Shown: one piece after another, positions 21,601 to 32,801 of the stretch
Layout of the letters: each line of letters opens with the position of its first letter
Numbering within the stretch: position 1 is the first letter of the stretch
Assembly: GCF_963678635.1 (NCBI RefSeq)
Contig: NC_087069.1
Coordinates: 50,850,938-50,914,937 of the forward strand
Length of the DNA stretch: 64,000 nucleotides
Direction: 5' to 3'
From: Symsagittifera roscoffensis
Lineage: Eukaryota > Xenacoelomorpha > Acoela > Convolutidae
Translations under genes and position numbers: made by a program
Notes under the pieces: generated by a model
Databases searched by the model: none
What the model saw: only the letters and a program-made list of their open reading frames with translations
Told to the model about the DNA's origin: nothing

Positions 21601-23033
21601 CCACCACCATTCATCATAGTTTCTGACATTTACATACTTGTGAGGATCCTAATCAACCGGATTTGGCGGATAAGGAAAAAAAACAATAAGCCGGATTTTG
21701 CTGAGAATCCAAAAAACAAATTGCAGCTAGAGTATTGGGAAAATCTCCGGTCAGTTTTATTATTTTTGTCGCTTTTTACCTTTTTGCTTACGCTCCTTGA
21801 ATTAAATCATCAGGAAAATTTTGTACTTCTACCATCTTTTTCTTTGTTGTAGTAACAATTAGAAAAATATAATTTAATCTGTTTTTTATCTCTTTGAATT
21901 GTTGGTTTTAAAGAATATCAATTTAGAGCCATGGAAATTATTCAATCACAAGAAAACAGAAAAAAAGAAGGATCAAAAATGGAATTCAGTGCTGTCGCGA
22001 TGGATAAAACCATAAACACCATTATAGGTTGGTCACATTCTTGTCACTTTCTTTGATGCCATGGAAAAAATTCTAAAAAGGTTTAGATAGATTGCCGGTT
22101 CTTCATAAAACATTAGTTCGAGTTGCGAAGAAACCTTGTTGAGATTTACAGTAATGATATCCAATAAGTTTAAAAAAAAACACGTAGACGAAAGTGAGTG
22201 TATTCAAAAAGAGTACTACCATTTTAGCGAAGAAAACTAAATCAATTTAGAAAAAAGAGAGCTCCAGATTTTTTTTTAAAAAAACGAACAATGCACGCAC
22301 AATATACAATTGCAGATCAAAAGTTTATGAAGACGGGTTTGGAGAAAATAATTAAATACTTTAGCAAAATTTTGGCAAAATTAAGTATGGTTGCGCAATT
22401 TACATATCGAACCCCGTGTGAGAAATAAATTCTTTTTACTTAACATAATGAAAATTATTTGGGGAGACGAAAAAAACTTCAGTAGACTGGGTTTCAGGCT
22501 CAAAGGGTTACCAGCCTTAAAGCATTTACACAACGGTCCATCTAGGTTTCCGCGCATCATAATATTGGTAGTTCAAGATCCAAAATGATTTTAAGCTGCG
22601 AAGAAATTAGCCAAAGGCACCCATTTTTTTTTACAAGTGCTAAATAACTTGTCATAGAAATTTTTTTATAGAGAATGATTTTGGTTAAGATGATTTTTTT
22701 CATATTGCCGGAAAATAATACGGAAAGTCATTTCGTTGTTTAAGTATACAGTGCTCAAATTCTCAAAAAATTTCCTTGAAATTGTCAGTACGAACACTGT
22801 TTACGTTTAGGTTTCAAGTTATAAAGAATATACGTTTTTTTTGAAATAAATAGTTGTGCTGGAACAGTTTTACATTGAAAACAAAAAAATCTTTTTGATT
22901 AATATAATCATATGTTGTATTTCTAGATCAACAGAACGAGTTGAACAAAAGATGTCAGAAAATGGAAAAAATGTTAGAAAAGATAGCTGAAAAGATTTCT
23001 ACAAGCACAGATGATGAACTTGGCCTAAAATAA
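18599..23033 (+). CDS. TRPM-family cation channel, 3' half (seven exons)
   Basis: Seven exons joined at GT-AG sites (18599-18672, 18921-19079, 19395-19562, 20467-20680, 21591-21749, 21927-22027, 22927-23033) give an unbroken 326-residue reading frame to a TAA. The protein runs from S3 through S4, S5, the pore loop, S6, the TRP helix with the F-Q-M-V-L-V-T-M-E-Y-Q-N-R-P segment, and a C-terminal coiled coil. The L-G-P-K-I-V-M-I-S-K-M-x-K-D linker and P-P-P-F-I-I after the TRP helix are typical of TRPM channels (tetrameric plasma- or organelle-membrane cation channels). No kinase or NUDT9 domain follows. The large N-terminal MHR region and S1-S2 are missing, in the gap or absent. The gene lies in the spacer of the large inverted repeat. 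Which TRPM subtype it is cannot be settled. Confidence 0.85.
18921..19079 (+). CDS. TRPM exon b: segment S4 and S4-S5 linker
   Basis: Acceptor TGTGTTTCAG and donor GTTAGT. It encodes D-V-A-H-D-F-Y-V-V-T-L-L-L-Y-F-I-R-F and then L-G-P-K-I-V-M-I-S-K-M-F-K-D, the near-invariant TRPM linker, ending in the first part of S5. The phase joins exactly with exons a and c. Confidence 0.88.
19395..19562 (+). CDS. TRPM exon c: S5 end and pore loop
   Basis: Acceptor CATCTTTCAG and donor GTGAGA. V-A-Y-G-V-A is the S5 signature. The pore helix W-G-V-L-F-R-S-F-F-E-M leads into L-G-D-P-N-F-E-E-I where most TRPM filters read F-G-[QED]. A single cysteine follows (E-N-C-T-I) rather than the pair that forms the pore-turret disulfide in many TRPMs, unless the partner is lost. 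Confidence 0.88.
19840..20280 (+). mobile_element. Old copy of the hairpin-ended element in a TRPM intron
   Basis: The left end retains GCGTATCAAGACGAAGCC..CAACTGCTTTTTATTGACAA, aligning with CTCGTATCAGGGCGAAGCCC and GACTGCCTTTTAAGG of younger copies. The right end TTCCGTCACTTCGTTTGAAA then CTCGGAACAAT aligns with the 3' hairpin, whose stem is now imperfect. The interior is barely alignable, so this is an ancient insertion of the same family, same orientation as the gene, in the intron 19563-20466. Confidence 0.6.
20467..20680 (+). CDS. TRPM exon d: S6 and TRP helix
   Basis: Acceptor GTATTTAG and donor GTGAGT. The S6 core is T-N-V-L-L-L-N-L-L-I-A-I-F-N-N, matching the TRPM gate sequence, followed by the helix reaching K-F-Q-M-V-L-V-T-M-E-Y-Q-N-R. 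An in-frame ATG ten bases before the exon is in the intron and is not a start. Confidence 0.9.
21591..21749 (+). CDS. TRPM exon e: post-TRP helix segment
   Basis: Acceptor GACTGTTTCAG and donor GTCAGT. The join with exon d gives N-R-P-W-L-P-P-P-F-I-I-V-S-D, the conserved TRPM proline stretch, then a basic linker (R-I-W-R-I-R-K-K-N-N-K) and L-E-Y-W-E-N-L. Confidence 0.85.
21927..22027 (+). CDS. TRPM exon f: coiled-coil start
   Basis: The acceptor AATTTAG at 21920-21926 is the one that keeps frame with exon e (L-R-A-M-E-I-I-Q-S-Q-E). An earlier AAAG acceptor at 21913 would give a stop. It ends T-I-N-T-I-I with donor GTTGGT, and the heptad pattern continues into the last exon. Confidence 0.75.
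22927..23033 (+). CDS. TRPM exon g: coiled coil and stop
   Basis: Acceptor TATTTCTAG. It encodes D-Q-Q-N-E-L-N-K-R-C-Q-K-M-E-K-M-L-E-K-I-A with hydrophobic residues in heptad spacing, as in the tetramerising coiled coil of TRPM channels, then an acidic tail D-D-E-L-G-L-K and TAA. No AATAAA is seen in the 250 bases after the stop. Confidence 0.85.
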
Positions 23034-23315
23034 ATCAAAAACAATTCAAATTGTACATTGTAATTATTGTAAATCACCTAACTAACAAGTCAGCAACTGA
23101 TTGACAAAATCTTTTTTGGTAATTATTTTAACTGATCTGAATAATATTAGCAGGAATTTGAGAAGTCAGCTTTATCAGGAGATTTTTTTATTCAGATCCT
23201 CTTGTCGAAGTTATTATCAATTCAAAATTAAAATTTTCTAGCCACGTTTTTTAATCTAATCAACTTATCATGCTGAAATTTCTTGGTTAAAAAATCCAAT
23301 ATATTCTGTGACCAC

Positions 23316-23998
23316 TGTGAGGCTAAACTGTGCATTTTGTGAACTGTAGGCAGAGTCCCCAACAGAAAAAACCAGATATGTCGCGGAATCCGCAAGATTG
23401 TTATTATTCTTTGATCTTCTGTGCTGTTTTGGATTCCATGGACAAGTAGCTAAAGCACTGTGTTGCTCAAAATTGCTCCAAAAACTAGCAACTTTGTGGA
23501 ATCCGCAACAAAATGTGTAGGACCCGGAAGCAGATTGTGGAATCGATGAAAAAAATTATACACGTGTTTGGTAATTTTAGGCTGTCGCGGAATCCGCAAC
23601 AGTGGAATCCGCAATTTGTAGGCAGAAACCGCAAAATGCAGGCGGCTTCCGCAAATTGTAAGCAAAATCCGCAAATTGTGAGCGGAATCCGCAAAGAGTA
23701 AGCGGGATCCGCATAAATTTGCGGAATCCAATTACATTTCCAAAATCCGAGTACATTGCGGAATCCGGAACAACTACCTACATTCGCTAGTTGAGGAATC
23801 CGCAACAAAATCACCAATATCAATTTGCGACAAAAATTACGTTAGAGGTATTTGTACGCGGAATCCACTAAGATTTTGCAAGTGGAACCCACCTACCCAC
23901 CTAGATTTTGGAACCTGTTTAAAGACTTGTCTCTGGAATCCAGGAAGATACAGAGACAAAAACTTTGCGCCTATACAGTGCACAGTTTGGCCTCGTAA
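23316..23998. mobile_element. TTACGAGG-family TIR element with palindrome array
   Basis: Bounded by GTGAGGCTAAACTGTGCA (left) and TGCACAGTTTGGCCTCGTAA (right), inverted copies of one another. The interior has about a dozen and a half variants of the near-palindrome TTGCGGAATCCGCAA, closest spaced at 23583-23720 (about every 20-22 bases). The family phrase AGACTTGTCTCTGGAATCCA is at 23924-23943. The frames of 93 and 112 codons across it only reflect the repeat. Confidence 0.75.
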
Positions 23999-25659
23999 AG
24001 ACGTGGCAATGGACCTTTTATTTCTTCAAAATGTTGATTTTCGGTTTGGCAACGGCAATTTTTTCAGTTTTTTCAGTTTGCGGTTAACAATCAATCAATT
24101 TTCAATTTTGATTTTTGGTATGCCCTCCAATGTTATAATTCATCAGTTTCCATGATTATCCACAATTTCATCCAACACATCACACCATTTTTTTGCAAAC
24201 CGATTGATTTTGATGTATAAAACTTAAGTTTTAAGAATTTCGTATCAATTCAAATTTTTGTATTGAATCTAATAAAGCAATCTCTGATAGAGTTTGAACA
24301 AAAACAGTTGCCGCCTGATTTATGACAATTTTTCATCTCGTACAAACACTAAGGAAACTAAAATTTTTGTTTGTTTCGTTAATGCTGTGTTGTTACAGCA
24401 AGCTTGAGACTGTGTTGCAAATTAAGAGATTTAAGAAAAAAATTATTCTATCCGCTGGTAGTAAAAAAATATGGTTGTTTATATTAAGATTTAATGAAGA
24501 ACAATTAGGAAAAAATCCGCGTGGTTCCAATTTTCTTTAGCTTTTAACAAAATTATTAATAGCAAGGAAAGTAAATATTATTTTTCGTTCGATATGTTTT
24601 TGAGTGATCTGAGCATATTTGACTTTGTTTCGATTGACATGACGCAAAATGAATTTTGTTTTAGATTACAAAAATTAACTTGTTCAGTGATGTATCGAAA
24701 AAAAAATGCCCCAGAAATTCGTGAATGGTTGTCAAATTAACTCAAAAACACACACAGTTTTTTATGATCCTAAACCGAGGTGACCAGAAGAACAGACCTA
24801 AAACATTGAAGAAATCATTGTGAGTATGCCTCAAAAAATCCAAACAAGTGTTCCGAAAACTCGAAAACAATTCGCAGCAAGCGTAATTTGCACTTTTTAT
24901 TTGAAAATAAAAATTTCTCGCCGTATAAAAAATTTGCTATCGAAGTCTCAGCAGGTCACATCATAAAATCCGGAACTAAGGCAGAAAACAACTGTGTGGA
25001 TGCAAAATAAAGCAATTAATGGCAATAAACAGTGAAACTTTTTACCAAACTTTTTTCCTATTTAAAAAAATTGATAATGAGAAATTTTGCTTGCTTCTAA
25101 ATACCTTTTTCACATGGTAAAAATTTTACTGATTAAATTCCATTCTATCTTTTTTTGATAATGAATTGAGTAACTTTGAGACTTATGTTGTCGCGCTATG
25201 GACAGTCTTTCTTTTGTGCATTAAAAAATTTCGTTTTTCAATTTATTGTCTCAACAGTACCCTTCTTAACCTTTGTTGGACTACCTAACAGGTCCACTCT
25301 GAAAAAGTTTTGTCAGCGATTGTACCCGTTTTTTAACTTAAGTTTTGAGTATCAGAAAGCAGTAAAAAAATACTCATTTTTAGAAAAATTTTGCAATAAA
25401 TTGCCCCTCGTTAACTTTCGTTCAAATCAGTTTTATTCGATAGGTGTTATGATTTAGCTGCATTATGTCTAGCTTCAGATGAAATAATTGTTCGTGTCAA
25501 GGTCGGGACAGGTATCCTGAGATTGAAACTTGAATTGAGAGTTGTGTTCATTCTGCCTGATGCACGTTGAAAGATAACAGCATAGATTGTTCAATTGCAT
25601 TTTTTTTATCGGCAGTCTTTTAACAAATCGTAATCTTACTTATTTAGTTCGCATGGATT
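23999..25659. other. AT-rich stretch without recognised features
   Basis: Frames of 72 and 93 codons (24322-24540, 25176-25457) show no family resemblance, no splice context and low-complexity composition. Nothing else is seen between the MITE and the gag remnant. Confidence 0.4.
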
Positions 25660-26460
25660 TATTCAGACATACCCCATGATGAAGCCAACAGTTATGAATC
25701 ACGATGAGAAGTCGGATCTACTGGGAGTTCCCGTTTTTGTTCAAAACAAACATCTGACCCAACTATATCTTGGGAAACCTGGATTGGTCAATTTTCCTTG
25801 CCATCACTCTGAGAGCGCCAAATGACCTTTTACAATCGCCTGGTGAGTTTTCCAACAACCCTACACCACGACCAGAAAGGCCAGGTGAATCCAATTTAAG
25901 TACTGATATCGAAAATTTAAAAAAAAATTGAAGCTGAATTACGGAAAACTATCGAACAGAACACGGAAAGGCGCAAGAAAGAACATCGTGAAAGACACAG
26001 GAAAAACCAGCTTTCAAATACTCCACGCGGATTCTGAACTCTTTTTCAGGAAGGAGATGAATCACATAGTTGAAAGGATGCAATTCTAAAACTCCACTAA
26101 ATCCGAAAAAGAAGCTCTCGAAGTTTTTCTTACGCTCATCGGGCCAAGCAGCCAAGTGTGGATGGTCAGTTCCTACCCAGAAAGAATGCTTCAATGAACT
26201 CTAATCCTTTAAATTTTTCAACACATTTTCCTTTTAAAATCAAGCAGGAACCAGCCTTTTTGATTCAACAACGTATGTCAAGAGCACAGAAAAACAAGAA
26301 TAAAAACAATTCCCGGCCATTTACCAACAACAAACCCTGATATTTTTGTGGAAACGGACTTTTGTGGAAAACTGCAAAGCTGTACCCCATGAAAAACTTC
26401 AACTGCACATCCCGTGGCAAGAAAGGTCACTTAGTTAAAGTATTCAATTCGAGGTAACGT
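25660..26460 (+). pseudogene. Decayed gag of a Ty3/gypsy-like retrotransposon
   Basis: Several plus-strand frame pieces follow one another: a basic, charged stretch (I-E-A-E-L-R-K-T-I-E-Q-N-T-E-R-R-K-K-E-H) at about 25930-26035, a gag-core-like stretch (E-A-L-E-V-F-L-T-L-I-G) at about 26110, and two CCHC zinc-knuckle remnants at 26338-26460. The second knuckle reads C-T-S-R-G-K-K-G-H-L-V-K-V-F, where two of the four ligand cysteines are replaced. The first has a stop at its first cysteine and a frame shift before its histidine. It connects to the pol remnant that starts near 27160. The left arm has no visible counterpart because of the gap. Confidence 0.65.
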
Positions 26461-27228
26461 TGACAATATTATTGAAGATTCCGAGAATTCAGTACCTTGA
26501 TGATTGCGAGTCTGGGGCCAGACGAAACCTACCAGCTCATCCAACACCGTCCGCGAACAACATTGAAGGAACTCTAAACCGAACTCATTGAAGGAGATAG
26601 AAAATATCAATACAGCCACGAGTAAAATTAAATGGCCTCAAATTATCTTATGAGCTAAAAACTCCAATTTAAAAGCAATTCTTGGCAAAAGCAGACTTGC
26701 TTCCTTTATTAACAAACGAGTGGCTATCTTTTTTTAAAATTAAACGTGAAGAAATGCAAAGTTGATCCCCATCTCAGAATTGCTCATAAATACTTTCTAT
26801 GTGGATTAAAATCGGAAACCTACCCCCGAACATGGTGCTCTTCTGTTAGAAATTTCTTCATTGGGTTGGCTAGTAAAGAGTGCAAAATTTCTGGTATCGA
26901 AAAAATGAACAAAGTGTCTCTTTGGCTTAGACCTGTAACCTTTACTGGGAGTTCGAACAACTAAATTTCGACTTCAACTATTATCTAATATATCAGATGA
27001 TCAGGGATCCAATGAATCGAAATTCTAGAGAGATACGCATATGAAGGAATACAGTTAGAGTTTTTCCCTGCATAGGCAGATCTACCAACCAAAGAGTACA
27101 TTCGGTTTTTAAGGACGCTCATATCTCAAATCAAGAGAAAGGTCGACTTTCGCCGATCCATATAAGCAGAAGGTTGATGATGAAATTACAAAACTGATGA
27201 AGGAAATTCATATCGTGAAACTCAGCAA

Positions 27229-27558
27229 ATGAACGTGCAATCACTTTATAGCTCCAATGGCAATCACAGCCAAAAAGATAGCACTGTGAAATCAGCCAGG
27301 GATTCAAATGCCGATAAACTCACAGAGTACCAAATGCCAAAGCTCTTACAACAGTTCGATATAGCGGCCCAAATCAGCAATTCAGAAAAATCCGGCATGA
27401 CCTGGTTCACGTCTTTAGATCTGAAATATAGTTTTAGCCAGCTCCAACTTAGTGACATTGTCAGTAGCCATTCCAAATTTAATCAAGTTTGCGGTGAACT
27501 TAAAAGAACGTACCGTTTTAAAACCGGATTTTACGGCCTTAATGATATGCCAAAATAG
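27229..27558 (+). pseudogene. Ty3/gypsy-like reverse transcriptase fragment (right arm)
   Basis: A 109-codon frame with K-L-T-E-Y-Q-M-P-K-L, W-F-T-S-L-D-L-K-Y-S-F-S-Q-L (RT motif A; the usual glycine after the catalytic region is S here) and Y-R-F-K-T-G-F-Y-G-L-N-D-M-P, the motif B region (F-G-L-x-N-x-P), followed by a stop. This copy runs further into RT than the left arm, which is frameshifted after motif A. No Y-x-D-D motif is found in the continuation at 27560-27680. Confidence 0.85.
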
Positions 27559-27859
27559 CTTCAAAAGGCAAAGGACAACACGATTCAGAACTTTTGCGTT
27601 GAAAGAAGTTGACTGTTTCAAAGGGCTCAATATCAGAGCACACTTCGACGGTCGACTCTGTCCTATTGAGATTTGATACCGAAAATTTTAACTCTAAAAT
27701 TGTCAAAATGTGAATTATCATGATTAGGTTTCATCATTGACGACAAAAGCATCAAAACAAAACTCTCCAAAAAGCAAGCAAATCTTAATTTTAAAGCACT
27801 TATTACCCTAGAGATAAAAAGACTAATTCCAACCAACTTTAAAGTATCAGAACAAATGA

Positions 27860-28440
27860 AAACTTATATGTGACCTTGGTCAACAACCAGCCTTTGAAGA
27901 CCCGCTGAAGCTAAAATCCGGATTACTAAAATGTACCACTATGACCCAAAGAAGAAATTACGAGTCAAACGGGACAATAGCCATGGTGGTCTGGGTGCCG
28001 CTCTTGAGCAGGAACTGAAAAATTGATTCTAGAGTATTATATTGTTCTCCTCCAGCTTTTTCAATTGACACGAACTCAAATATAGCACTAATGAGCTCGA
28101 AGTTATAGCAAAAGTATGGTCGTGCGAACATTTAGAAACGACTTGTTGGGAAATCAGTTTGTGGTATTAACCGACCATGAAGCCATCATTATAACCTTAG
28201 CTCTTAAAACCAACCGTGGAAGTAAGATCTATCACTCGGAGATCACTAGATGGGCCGCCAGACTCCTACCATTTGGGTCGCTTTTAGTGTAAATCATATC
28301 GCTGGCACCATTTTTGCCATTGTGGGTTGCCTATCAAGAAATTTATCTTCAGAAGCCCCCAACCATCTATTTACCACGAGTCGTTTGTGGTTATATCTAT
28401 ACAGAAATTCTTTGACGCCTGCGATACGATAGACATAATA
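27860..28440 (+). pseudogene. Ty3/gypsy-like pol remnant, RNase H end (right arm)
   Basis: Broken plus-strand frames keep Q-Q-P-like RT end, A-M-V-V-W-V-P (degenerate G-L-G-A-V-L), W-S-C-E-H near 28120, and a 60-codon frame at 28250-28432 with W-V-A-F-S-V-N-H-I-A-G-T-I-F-A-I-V-G-C-L-S-R-N, the typical tail of gypsy RNase H. No integrase zinc finger or D-D-E core follows, and no LTR or primer-binding site is recognised, so the element is truncated. Confidence 0.75.
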
Positions 28441-28459
28441 ATAAATTCATCATCCAAAT

Positions 28460-29215
28460 GACCTACTAAATTGAACAGAACAAACGGACCTTAGAGTCAA
28501 GTAAACTTTACTCGTCCATCTTCACATATAATTTGGCTGACCCCACCTAAAGGTTCCTGTAAAATTTTTCACATTTTCATTTTTGAGTTTACTGGCGACA
28601 TTTTATCTAAATTCCCTAATTCCCAGTGTTCCAATTCTAACTATTCAGATTTGTCGAATTAGGGGACTTTTATCACCAATATAGCTCAATGTTCTCATCT
28701 TCTAGTCTTTACCAATCATATTTGAGTGTACTTTAGTTTAAATACATGTATTGTGCTATTTTGAAATTTTTTGTTATCAGGAAAAAAGAACTTAAGCCGT
28801 TATGATTAGAAGACACTGCCATCAGATGAAATCTTTTTTTTGTGCACAAAAAATTACCATTGAAATTTTTCAGTTATGTATGAGTTTTTTTATTAACTTA
28901 GAGCCAAATTTAACCTAAATTTTGATAACAGCTAAATTTCTTTTTGACCTATCGCTACTAGAAAGACTTATAAATAAAATTCTTCCAAATTTGTATTATT
29001 CTGAAGCCGCAAATTTTATTTTTGTGTAGACCTTTTTCTTAAGAGCTCGAAATAACACAATTAGTTCAATTTGCGCTTGCTGTGTTTACATCTACCAAAT
29101 AGTTCAAAATAGTTCAAAACACAAAGAGCTTGGGCAGATACGCTTTCTCAACCAGGGGCAGATTCCAAGAGAGCTGGGCAGAACTTCAGTTTCACCCCGT
29201 TTGTAAAAAATCAAT
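28460..29215. other. Right-arm non-coding sequence
   Basis: Pairs with about 15760-16470 of the left arm. It may be retrotransposon 3' or flanking sequence. No frame or repeat end is recognised. Confidence 0.35.
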
Positions 29216-29386
29216 CTTTTTGGTTTATGGAGAAATGCTAGTCAAAAAATTTCCATATATGAAAATTACTAATCATAGACCTTTGATGCATTTTTCTGTA
29301 CTTATGGAATTGCATGAAAAGTGTATGGTTAGCTTTTTTCCATATATGGAAATTGTATGATTAGCATTTTTTTGGTCAACCCGGGA
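29216..29386. mobile_element. MITE with GGTCAACCCGGG end (right arm)
   Basis: Ends in TTTTTTTGGTCAACCCGGG, the same terminal sequence as the complete element at 36584-37526. It contains CCATATATGGAAATTGTATG. Counterpart of the left-arm copies at 14925 and 15538, here in single copy. Confidence 0.5.
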
Positions 29387-29562
29387 AACTACTGGTAGGT
29401 CAGTTCACGCGCCGTAAATAATGTGCCATTGAGTCCGCAAAAGATGCAATCTGAAAATTCAAGTTATTTTCTCATTGTCCAATTTAAATTTGAAAAAATG
29501 TTACTCAAAAACTTTATTGAAAAAAAAAACATTTTTGTTTTTTTTTTCATTTTTACTCTTAG

Positions 29563-29723
29563 CATTTGAAAAAGTTATTAAAACAGCAGGCCTTGAAAAT
29601 CTATCAAATAGATTTATTATGAAATCCCTTCATCAGTCACCTGATTTGGCTGACATTCTAAGAATAGCTGTAGCTTACAATTTTGAAGAATCGTATGGCG
29701 GTCCTTCTTATGGCGGGATGTGA
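29563..29723 (+). pseudogene. Exon remnant of alpha-1,4-glycosyltransferase-like gene (right arm)
   Basis: A pyrimidine tract and CTTAG (29558-29562) precede a frame reading F-E-K-V-I-K-T-A-G-L-E-N-L-S-N-R-F and S-P-D-L-A-D-I-L-R-I-A-V-A-Y-N-F. The left-arm F-G-G-S-Y is F-E-E-S-Y here, so the glycines before the DXD site are lost, and there is a stop soon after. The C-terminal exon of the same broken gene is probably 33458-33674 on the same strand, 3.7 kb downstream. Acceptor kept here but glycines lost; acceptor lost but glycines kept on the left arm. Confidence 0.55.
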
Positions 29724-30423
29724 TTATTTAAAAAACTTAACCAATTTGATCAAAATTTATTTTGGTGTGAGCACTTTTTCTGCTGTTTTTATGACAAAAA
29801 AAGAGAAGCTCCCTTGAGAAAGAGTAAAGCATATCATGATTAAGTTTTCTTTCAAAAAGTTTATGGATTGTAACTCGCAACTGAAAGCCTGTAAAAGTAA
29901 AGATGTAATTCTCAAATCAAAGAAGATTTGTTCTTAAATTTGAATTGCTTGAAAAGTAAGAAATATCAGTTTTAAATATTCTATATTAAAAACAAATCAT
30001 AAAATATTTCACGAACCTAAGAAAAATGAGTCATTTACCTTTTTTTACGAAAAAAACTGCACCAGGTCGAATTTTGCATATTTGATCATAATGCAACCTA
30101 CTTTTTTCATTGCAAAATAGTGCTTGGTATGCAATTTCAAAGTTATCGTGAGATCCGCCTCAAATCCTCCAAAATCTAAAAAAAATCTCAGATCTGAATA
30201 ATCAAGTAAAGATTATAATAACACTTCCATACTTTAACAATGTATTTTCATATCTGAAATGCAGTTTCTCTCGAATGTTTCAGATGTTAGAAAAATCGTA
30301 TCGAAACTTCAGATTTGGTTTTCGTTTTTGAATGTTTCGGATCTGAAAGTATCAATTTATGGACAAAATAAGAAATGGATGATAGCAAAAAATTTACAGT
30401 CTCACATCGGTTAAACAAGAAAT

Positions 30424-30511
30424 CTTCCGAATAAGCAATTTTGTACAGAAAGAAGACACAAATTGGAAACTTCCGAATAAGCAATTTTGTACAGAAAGAA
30501 GACACAAATTT
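30424..30511 (-). repeat. Unexpanded 46-bp minisatellite (two units)
   Basis: Two reverse-complement units of the left-arm minisatellite. The flanks match 12857 and 13864 directly, so this is the same locus before expansion, or after contraction. Confidence 0.93.
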
Positions 30512-32801
30512 TTAGAAGAAACTTTTTTTTCCTTTGTTACAATTCCAAAAACTGCGTGGAGTTTTATAGAGGAAAATGATACTGAAAAGGTCAGAAAGAA
30601 AACATTCAAAAAGCTTACACTTTCTTAAAGCGAGAGCCCACATATAAACAAAAATTGACGGGTTGTTCCTGTAAATTTAGGAGTTGCGGTTGAAATTTCT
30701 TCCCAGGGGATTGTTGATTAATACAAATTTTTTCCAACTTATCTTTAGTTCTTCTGTGTTCTTGGAAACGTAACTACAAAGGTAAGAAGATTTAACCAGT
30801 GACGATCAAAATGTTTTTCAACTGGTCGCTGAATTGTAAGAGTTTTCCAATAATGTCACAAAATGGAAGTTTCGTTGAAAAAGGCATCAATAAGTATTTC
30901 AGCTTTTAATGGAATCAGTTAACCATCAAGTGTCAGACACAAATAAAACATGTTAACTCTACCAAAAAAGGTGAAATAATAATTAAGTCCACATTTTTCC
31001 GTAGTTTTTTGTCTGATTAATTAGCAATTTGAATTTAAAGTAAAAATGTATTTTAAATTTTTCAGCAGATGCGTAGCGTCTGCTGAAACATAATCCGATT
31101 CAAAAGTAGTTGTAACGAGCTGATTTGAATCAATGAGTTGTTTCTGGATGATGATGAGAAAAGTCTGTACTTGGCTTGTCGTATGAGGGGAGAAACGGAT
31201 TTTAAAAGTTTGCACAGATGTTTTCCTGCTGAACTTTTCACTTGAATAAAACAAAAACTAGGTGTAATGCCTCTAAGAGCAATCCGAATGTTCAGGATTC
31301 CGTGCTGATCTGAGTAGCAGTCGTTTTCCAACAACATGCAACTATGATAGTGATGAAAAATTACTAACTTTTAGACAAAGTTTGTAAGTAAAAAGCTAAT
31401 TTTGAGAGCTATTATGAACAAATGACTTATTTTGAAATGCTTTTTTTTTGCTTTTTTTTGAAATTCATGAAAACCGGAAATACTCACCCGGAAGTTTTCA
31501 TACATCTCAAATTTTCACATATCTCGCATAGCTTTTTTTAAACGAGATCGCAACGGGTCTCTGATTTTGCCAATAATTTTCTGCATTCTGCCTAGGCCGA
31601 TTTTCTGCAGCCTGAAAGATCGTGTGTATTCTTCCACTGAACCAGGGGTTGAGCGACGGCGGAGTTTACCATTTTACAAAAACAAATCACAGCTTTTTTT
31701 GTGTTTTTGGACGTTCTGAAAAATATCAACAAGAAATACAACCCAAACAACTAGTGAGCGGAAATTGGACCCCTACTTGAACATAAAAAGTGATCTTATT
31801 GAACTGCGATGAAAAGATACTGCCCAGTCATTCAAGAAACTTCAAATTGAAAACAAACGAACTAATTCATTTAGAGAAAGTTTGTAAAGAAGGAAAATGA
31901 TCAGCTTCATAAAGTATTTTGTAATAATTTAAAAAAAAGTGTATGAAGAAAAAATACGGGTTGAACAAAATTAGAGAGTTGATGCAATCTCGAATAATGA
32001 AAAATATTGGTTGTTTCTAAATTCAACAGTTGCTCTTAATTCACTTAATTACGTCATTTGGATTTTTCTTAAGTAATTTTTTTCTCGCTGACTTTTATTT
32101 ATTTACCAGCGTTATCATTGATTTATTTTTAGGAAAAACTTGTCACAAATAAAATTTGTTGCATAGTTTGGCAATATTTTTTAAAATGACGTTGAACTAC
32201 ATTTTACGATGAACGATAGAAGTTGCTGCTCTCAGGAGACGAAGAAATATTTTAAAAAAATTTCATTAAAATTGAATATCGAGATCAGATATCGGCCTTT
32301 GAATATCTGGGAAAAATTTTCTATATCAATTTTATTTTTCTTAATCTCAAAAGCTTTCAAGTTTAGTTTGTGTAAATTGATCTAGATACACTGCAGGTGA
32401 AATTTTTGGACACTTAGAAAGCATTAAGAAACATCTGAGCCGCATCTGGATCTTTTTTTTTTTGAGGTTTATTCGATTTTTGCGAGGAAGAAAACACATC
32501 CCAAGCCAGAATGTAACTACCAAAAACGATTTTATAAGCAATTTGCCATAACACATACTTTTTTAAATCTTTTTATCATAGAAATTTTGCTATAAAGGTT
32601 GCTTGTTTGGTTTCCGGCTTGTGTTAATTCTTCAAAGCAGCGGATATATGCTTCGAGCAAGTCGACTTTTGTTTGGACTTTTTCATCAAAGTTTGTTATG
32701 ATTCGGCATTTTTGTACAAAAATGGCTAGTTTTGATCCCCGTTGACTGATTTTGCTGTATGTGTTGAATCAAATGTTTCGGCTGAACGGTCGTTTGATGG
32801 C
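30512..32801. other. Right-arm non-coding sequence, probable intron of the dead glycosyltransferase
   Basis: Reverse complement of 10544-12857. The small palindrome TTTCAGCAGATGCGTAGC..TCTGCTGAAA is kept. The part 32030-32800 also aligns, more weakly, with 49080-50030. No gene is recognised. Confidence 0.4.

Noticed and set aside
23450-23823. Frames of 93, 112 and 62 codons
   Set aside because: Products of the GGAATCCGCAA palindrome array within a TIR element.
25949-26194. 81-codon minus-strand frame
   Set aside because: Antisense shadow of the decayed gag, which is read on the plus strand.
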